The translations under genes were made by a program, and so were the position numbers. A DNA stretch of 46,117 nt from Pseudomonadota bacterium. GTDB taxonomy: Bacteria; Desulfobacterota; Desulfobulbia; Desulfobulbales; Desulfocapsaceae. Each line of letters opens with the position of its first letter. The stretch's first letter is position 1. The stretch is taken from the NCBI GenBank assembly GCA_018821785.1, contig JAHJLI010000302.1, positions 1 to 46,117 of the forward strand, given 5' to 3'. Of this stretch, positions 42,056-46,117 are shown piece after piece. The notes under the pieces are model-generated. The model worked only from the letters and a program-made list of their open reading frames with translations, was not told where the DNA came from and did not search any database.

Positions 42056-42667
42056 ATGGGCATTGGTGCAGAAAAAATGCTCGCTGAAAAAGGGTGGTGG
42101 CGAACATTCTGGCGATTTGGCGGTGTTCAAATTCTGGTGCTTGCTGCTCTTCTCCTGTGTTTACAAGGATGTGCGCCAAAAGTCCGGGTTTCTTATTATC
42201 CGCAGCAAAAGCGTACACCAGGCTCTGAAAAACCGGCGGTGAGCAAAGAAAATGTTCTCCTCCTTCAACGTCATTATGAAAAATGGCGGGGAACACCGTA
42301 TATCGATGGTGGTATGTCTTCTTCGGGTATCGACTGTTCGGGTTTCACCGTCCTTGCCTATCGAGATCTGTTTGGCCTTTCATTACCGAGGACAGCCGGA
42401 GAGCAGGCAGAGAGCGGAAGAGAAGTAACAAAGGCTTCCTTGAAAACCGGTGACCTGGTCTTTTTCAACACCGGGCGAACAAAGAAACATGTGGGAATTT
42501 ATCTCGCCGATGATCAGTTTATTCACGCATCCCTTTCGAAAGGGGTGACTCTCTCCAGTCTCGATGACTCCTATTGGCATGAGAAGTACTGGCAGGCCAG
42601 ACGGTTGCAGTCGTCGGTGCACCAGGGTAAGGCGAACAGCAGTGCCGTAGCAAGTTACCGCCGGTAA
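42056..42667 (+). CDS. NlpC/P60 family lipoprotein (cell-wall endopeptidase)
   Basis: A 203-residue protein. A hydrophobic helix ending LLCLQGC (Cys39) is a lipoprotein signal, though the charged N-terminal extension before it is unusually long (about 22 residues). The NlpC/P60 domain covers about 65-200, with catalytic C94 (GIDCSGFT), H145 (KKHVGIYL) and H157 (FIHASL) all present. It would cleave peptidoglycan stem peptides (gamma-D-Glu-diaminopimelate type bonds) from the periplasmic face. GGGGA lies just before the ATG. It ends in a strong terminator at 42679-42718. Confidence 0.9.
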   Translation: MGIGAEKMLAEKGWWRTFWRFGGVQILVLAALLLCLQGCAPKVRVSYYPQQKRTPGSEKPAVSKENVLLLQRHYEKWRGTPYIDGGMSSSGIDCSGFTVLAYRDLFGLSLPRTAGEQAESGREVTKASLKTGDLVFFNTGRTKKHVGIYLADDQFIHASLSKGVTLSSLDDSYWHEKYWQARRLQSSVHQGKANSSAVASYRR

Positions 42668-42678
42668 GGGAGATAGTT

Positions 42679-42718
42679 GCCAGGACAATGGTCGAAACCA
42701 TGCGCCTGGCCATTTTTT
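42679..42718 (+). terminator. Rho-independent terminator after NlpC gene
   Basis: GCCAGG (42679-42684) pairs with CCTGGC (42705-42710), and inside ATGGT pairs with ACCAT around a CGAA loop; TTTTTT follows at 42713-42718. It lies 11 bases after the NlpC/P60 stop and 31 bases before the MipA start, so little room is left for a separate MipA promoter. Confidence 0.85.
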
Positions 42719-42749
42719 GTAGCACTCTTGATTTTCTTTGAGGTCTCGA

Positions 42750-43610
42750 ATGGGCAATAAATTAGTATGTTTCCTCGCTGGACTGTTGATGGTGTCAGCA
42801 GGGTGGACCGGGGAATGTGCCGGTGAGTCGGCTGTTTTGCAGGAAGAAAAACTGCCCCTCTATGAATATGGAATTGTCGGTCTGATGGCCCACTTTCCAC
42901 AATATACAGGGTCGGATGAGTATCAAACCTATGCCTTCCCCTTACCATATTTTGTCTACCGCGGAGAAATCCTCAAAGCGGATCGGGATGGAATTCGTGG
43001 GATATTCTGGCGGTACAAGCAGTTTGAGACGGATATTTCCCTCGCTGGTAATCCCCCGGCAGGTGACAATGATGCGAGGAAGGGAATGGAGGAACTTGAG
43101 GCCCTCGGTGAAATAGGTCCAGCCTTGAATTACTATTTTTTCGATTATGGTGAGCGGGATTCATTCTTCCTCCAGGTTACCCTGCGGTCGGCTTTTTCCT
43201 TCGATTTTGACAGTGGTCTTGATGTTGGACATGAAGGATATGTGTCTGATGTATCGATTATATTCAGGGATTCAAGGATTTTTAAAGAGCAGAAAATTCG
43301 CTTTCATGCCAGCACCGGAATACGGTTTGCTGATGCCGCGATGCACAAGTATTTTTATGATGTCCCCCTTGCCTATGTCACGCCGAATCGCGAATATTAT
43401 GAAGCAGAAGGTGGTTACGGTGGCATGCAGTTGTCTGGAAGCATCACCAGGGAGTTGACTCCCAGTTTCTCGGCGAGTTGTTATGGTCGCTGGGTCAATA
43501 TCGACGGGGCGGTCTATGAAGACAGTCCGCTCGTTGGCACCCATAACAATTATATCGTCGGCGCGATGCTGGTCTGGAAAATTGGCGAATCAGAAAAGCG
43601 AGAACCATAA
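42750..43610 (+). CDS. MipA/OmpV family outer-membrane protein
   Basis: A 286-residue protein: signal peptide (FLAGLLMVSAGWTGECAG), then LYEYGIVGLMAHFPQYTGSDEYQTYAFPLPYFVYRG, the characteristic family start, and alternating aromatic beta strands to the end, as in an outer-membrane barrel. Related MipA proteins bind peptidoglycan hydrolases, and the immediate upstream neighbour is a cell-wall hydrolase, which supports an envelope role. GAGG lies about 7 bases before the ATG. The C-terminus runs past the last strand (WKIGESEKREP) rather than ending in an aromatic residue. Confidence 0.88.
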   Translation: MGNKLVCFLAGLLMVSAGWTGECAGESAVLQEEKLPLYEYGIVGLMAHFPQYTGSDEYQTYAFPLPYFVYRGEILKADRDGIRGIFWRYKQFETDISLAGNPPAGDNDARKGMEELEALGEIGPALNYYFFDYGERDSFFLQVTLRSAFSFDFDSGLDVGHEGYVSDVSIIFRDSRIFKEQKIRFHASTGIRFADAAMHKYFYDVPLAYVTPNREYYEAEGGYGGMQLSGSITRELTPSFSASCYGRWVNIDGAVYEDSPLVGTHNNYIVGAMLVWKIGESEKREP

Positions 43611-43725
43611 GGGATTTGCGTCTGTCGGTTGTTTCTCCAGGCAAATGCAGGCTTTTTTTTTGACTGCGATTTGTGCAGCACTTCTCCGAACTTCTTGGAA
43701 TTGCCTCGTTGCCGTCTCAGCCCTT

Positions 43726-44196
43726 CTAGCCGTTAAAAATAAAGAATTTACGCATAGCGTAGTTAATCATCACCGCCGTAAAAATGTTGGCGGTAAAGGC
43801 GTATGTGGTGAGAAGGCCAACGCGTTTGATGAGAACGCCCATCAACATGGTGCCAAGGAAGGTGCTTATGCCCGAGACCGCGTAGAAAAGAAGAATCTCG
43901 ATGACGAAATGGTATTTCCCGCCTTGAAAGACAAAGAGAATGTTGGTGATATAGGCCACCATATTGGCAATGAGGAAGGCGCTAAAATTACTGATCATTG
44001 AGTTGCGAGCTCTGGTCGTGTCATTGATTTTTCTGATGGTGAGCTTGAAGAACCGAACCGCATGGTCCTTTTCTTGTAGGGCAGGAAAGATCTTCCAGGC
44101 AAAGAGATGAAAGATGGTGATATGGGCAAGGGTGGCAAGGCCACCAGCTAAGGCGTATTTGATGAATTGAATGATCGCCGGATTATCTATGTTCAT
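43726..44196 (-). CDS. GtrA-like membrane protein
   Basis: A 156-residue protein with four membrane helices: IQFIKYALAGGLATLAHITIFHL, a helix near ISNFSAFLIANMVAYITNILFVF, one around ILLFYAVSGISTFLGTMLMG, and one near FTANIFTAVMINYAMRKFFIF. The closing NYAMRKFFIF is the GtrA signature. GtrA proteins move lipid-linked sugars across the membrane for O-antigen or teichoic-acid decoration. The first 48 in-frame residues upstream look non-coding, so the start is taken at the internal ATG; the ribosome-binding site is weak. Next to a sugar-nucleotide-type SDR gene. Confidence 0.82.
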   Translation of the reverse strand: MNIDNPAIIQFIKYALAGGLATLAHITIFHLFAWKIFPALQEKDHAVRFFKLTIRKINDTTRARNSMISNFSAFLIANMVAYITNILFVFQGGKYHFVIEILLFYAVSGISTFLGTMLMGVLIKRVGLLTTYAFTANIFTAVMINYAMRKFFIFNG

Positions 44197-44368
44197 ACCG
44201 TCTATCCGTTTTGAAAGGTAAGGGTGGATTGTTCTGTTGTTGAGAAAGTGGTTGTCTATACCAGATACTGAAGGGAAAAACCAGGCAGGAATGAGATTTT
44301 CAGCTTTGAGGGTAACTCCAGGGAATTGCCGGTTCGCCACTCGGTTAAGATACTCCCGTATATCGGGG

Positions 44369-45505
44369 TTATTTTTTTTGCATCTCTGAAATCAGATTGG
44401 TGCCACTGGTATGGATCGAGTCAATCAAAAACTCGGGGTTGTAGATAAATGCTTTTGCCACCTTGTTTTCCTTGCCGATTGTTTCATTAAAAGTTGTTAT
44501 CTGGTTTTCATGGCTCCAGCGGGTGAGGTAGTAGATTACCAGTTCGGGTAGTCGAGTAAAAATCGTCTCGTCGGGCAGCGGGTCGATGAATGACGACTCC
44601 ATAAGCTTCTTCGGCGAAAGGGTCTGCGGTCTGTAAAAACTATCGAGAAACATCAATTCCGGCGGCAGGGTTGCCTTTAATCCGATCTTGCGGAGAAGAC
44701 GGAGGAGGATCTCCATTCCTTTTCTGCCGCTGTTTGCCAGCCAATAGGGGATATAGATTTCTTTTGGCAGGGAAAGTTGCAGGTAGGATTTGATGGTGAG
44801 AATAAGAGTGGCCAGGTCGACCGGGTTCTTGTCCACGAAATTATAGGTACCGCCGCCGAACTCGGCCCTGTTTTTCAGCATATGGTGGATTAAAAAAGGC
44901 AGTTTTTGGGCATTGCTGTATGAGTGGAGGGTGTTCTTCCTGGTAAAAAGGACGGGCATTGATTCGTCGGCGATGGAAAAAAACATGCGGTGAAAGCCCT
45001 GGATTTTATGATCGTGGGCACCGTAGACGATAGCCAGGCGGATGCAGGAGTAGTCAAGGCCTTCTTTTTCGGCCATGTATCTTAATGTCAGTTCAGCCAT
45101 GAGTTTTGATTTGGCATAATTGTTCAGGCGGGGGGAGAGGGCCAAGCTGTCTTCTTCCCCGAGGTTAAGGCCAGCCGGCAGGGTGGCGGCGGAACTGATA
45201 TGTATATAAGGAATTCCTAGGGTATTGGCACATCTGGCAAGATTGATCGGTCCAAGATAATTAACCTCACAGGCCAGCTGGCTGTCTGATCCGAGGCTTG
45301 CCATGGCGGCATTGATGACGAAATCAGGCTTGACATCGGCCAGATAGCCGTGGATATCGGCTTCCTCGCGCAGGGAGACTTTCTTGCTGCTTGGTGCACG
45401 AATATCAATAATGTTGGGATAGTTGGTTTTATAAAAATTGACGATTGTGCCTCCGATCAAACCGGAGCCGCCAATCAGAACACCTGTTTTTTTTTCAACC
45501 ATCAT
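44369..45505 (-). CDS. NAD-dependent epimerase/dehydratase (extended SDR)
   Basis: A 378-residue protein. GVLIGGSGLIGGTI is the NAD-binding GxxGxxG, SSAAT followed by YAKSKLMAEL gives the catalytic S and YxxxK, and CIRLAIVYGAHD is the usual SDR region downstream. It would act on a nucleotide sugar or sterol-like substrate; the second half (PYWLAN, LPPELMFLDSFY) resembles NAD-dependent epimerases acting on membrane-linked sugars. The Shine-Dalgarno is weak. A truncated sibling copy lies directly upstream at 45592-45980. Confidence 0.85.
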   Translation of the reverse strand: MMVEKKTGVLIGGSGLIGGTIVNFYKTNYPNIIDIRAPSSKKVSLREEADIHGYLADVKPDFVINAAMASLGSDSQLACEVNYLGPINLARCANTLGIPYIHISSAATLPAGLNLGEEDSLALSPRLNNYAKSKLMAELTLRYMAEKEGLDYSCIRLAIVYGAHDHKIQGFHRMFFSIADESMPVLFTRKNTLHSYSNAQKLPFLIHHMLKNRAEFGGGTYNFVDKNPVDLATLILTIKSYLQLSLPKEIYIPYWLANSGRKGMEILLRLLRKIGLKATLPPELMFLDSFYRPQTLSPKKLMESSFIDPLPDETIFTRLPELVIYYLTRWSHENQITTFNETIGKENKVAKAFIYNPEFLIDSIHTSGTNLISEMQKK

Positions 45506-45591
45506 TTGAGTCTCAAGATGAGTTTTTCATTAAGGCTATTGAGAAAATATGTCAACCCATTGACAAATCTCCCATTGTTTCAAAAGAAGGA

Positions 45592-45980
45592 CTACTTGCT
45601 TTGTATGTCGGGGAATGGACCGATGCCCTGGGAATGAACAGAGTCAATCAGTGATTCGGGGTCGCTTGCGAAAGCATGCGTTGCAGTGGTTTCTTTACTG
45701 ATGGTTTTATCATTGATTGTTATCAGGTTTTCGTTGCTCCAGCGGTTGAGGTAGTAGGCCACCATATCCGGCAGCCGACTAAAAATTGTCTCTTCGGGCA
45801 TGGGGTCAATGAACGAGGATTCTTGGAGTTTTGCGATCGAAAGGGTTTGTGGTTTGTAGAAACTGTCGAGAAACATTAATTCCGGCGGCAGGGTTGCCTT
45901 GAGGCCCGTCTTGCGCATCAAACGGATGAGGATTTCTGCCCCTTTCCGGCCACAATTAGCCAGCCAATAGGGGATATCAC
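45592..45980 (-). pseudogene. Truncated SDR paralogue, 5' end lost at an insertion
   Basis: From IPYWLANC to the stop, this sequence matches the C-terminal third of the SDR at 44369-45505 (PPELMFLDSFY, SSFIDPMPEETIFSRLPDM, NRWSNENLITIND) at about two residues in three. At about 45976 the similarity stops and unrelated, hairpin-rich DNA begins. The Rossmann domain is missing, so this is a 3' remnant. Tandem paralogues followed by insertion is the simplest history. Confidence 0.75.
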
Positions 45981-46117
45981 TGCTGTCCAAAACAGGACAG
46001 AATTGAAAAATCAATGTTGATTTTACTGTACCTTGCGAAGGCAAAAATAGATTTTCGCAAACCAAGTTCCTTTTTTAATTTAATCCCGCTACCTGCTGTC
46101 CAAAACCAGGTAGGCGA
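45976..46117. mobile_element. Probable end of an insertion element
   Basis: Immediately beyond the SDR break come CTGTCC-AAAACA-GGACAG (45983-46000), AAAATCAA-TG-TTGATTTT (46007-46024, perfect), and TTGCGAA...TTCGCAA (46033-46060), then TGCTGTCCAAAAC repeated at 45981 and 46094 in direct orientation, the second inside CTACCTG-N11-CAGGTAG. Dense palindromes with a repeated terminal word suit an insertion-element end or two nested ends. The window ends here, so no transposase is visible. Confidence 0.5.

Noticed and set aside
1..46117. CRISPR array, tRNA or rRNA genes, prophage or conjugation genes
   Set aside because: No regularly spaced repeats, no tRNA-like cloverleaf ends and no phage structural or transfer genes were found when reading the window.

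Overview
The window looks like chromosomal DNA from an anaerobic Desulfobacterota (former deltaproteobacterial) organism, probably near the Desulfobulbales. This is inferred from gene content, not from a marker gene: a GlcD/GlcF-type FAD plus iron-sulfur oxidase pair, a short rubrerythrin, a NapH-like ferredoxin membrane protein, several 'GGLAHDFNN'-type hybrid histidine kinases, an AlaC-like aminotransferase and a Cys-motif domain common in that group. No rRNA, tRNA or CRISPR array was recognised.

Layout. 1-4.6 kb: dodecin, a flavodoxin-like protein, a lipoprotein, and the glcD-glcF pair. 4.6-9.6 kb (minus): a three-gene signalling operon made of a small membrane protein with a Cys motif, a 1143-residue hybrid kinase with a PhnD-like periplasmic domain, and a REC-HD-GYP response regulator. 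9.9-11.4 kb: a coiled-coil protein, a Fur-family regulator translationally close to a Cys-rich winged-helix protein, then a candidate structured RNA with its own terminator. 11.5-15.8 kb: nitroreductase, YhcC-like radical SAM protein, aminotransferase, RlmI-like methyltransferase. 15.8-20.2 kb: a large exported protein of unknown function, rubrerythrin, a MetE/UROD-like protein and a SnoaL-like protein. 20.2-21 kb: a REP-associated Y1 transposase element. 21.2-27.2 kb: a CBS protein, then a second signalling cluster: an orphan sugar-type binding protein with a hybrid kinase (minus), and a divergent REC-REC-GGDEF diguanylate cyclase. 27.3-33.9 kb: a dolichol-kinase-like membrane protein, two envelope proteins, a degenerate acyl-CoA dehydrogenase, a PanE-like reductase with a small downstream gene, and a NapH-like protein. 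33.9-46.1 kb: a CHASE-PAS-PAS hybrid kinase, DUF554, GNAT, RhlE-like helicase, a 2-hydroxyacid dehydrogenase, a methyltransferase, an NlpC/P60 lipoprotein, MipA/OmpV, GtrA, an SDR, and a truncated second SDR copy ending at what looks like an insertion-element end.

How it works together. The clearest theme is signal transduction. Three large hybrid kinases, one HD-GYP (c-di-GMP degrading) and one GGDEF (c-di-GMP making) protein lie in 32 kb. Two of the kinases appear to read small molecules through solute-binding modules, one fused and one encoded by the adjacent gene with no transporter nearby. Redox and oxygen handling (rubrerythrin, Fur-family regulator, flavodoxin, dodecin, nitroreductase) is the second theme.

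The least expected items are: (i) a ~107-bp MITE-like repeat family with imperfect inverted ends, in two close copies and one diverged copy, one of which supplies the last codons of the GGDEF gene; (ii) a candidate ~180-nt structured RNA at 11.15-11.33 kb; (iii) an isovaleryl-CoA-dehydrogenase relative lacking the expected catalytic glutamate; (iv) the binding-protein/kinase/diguanylate-cyclase cluster. All functions are read from sequence by eye; no database search was possible.
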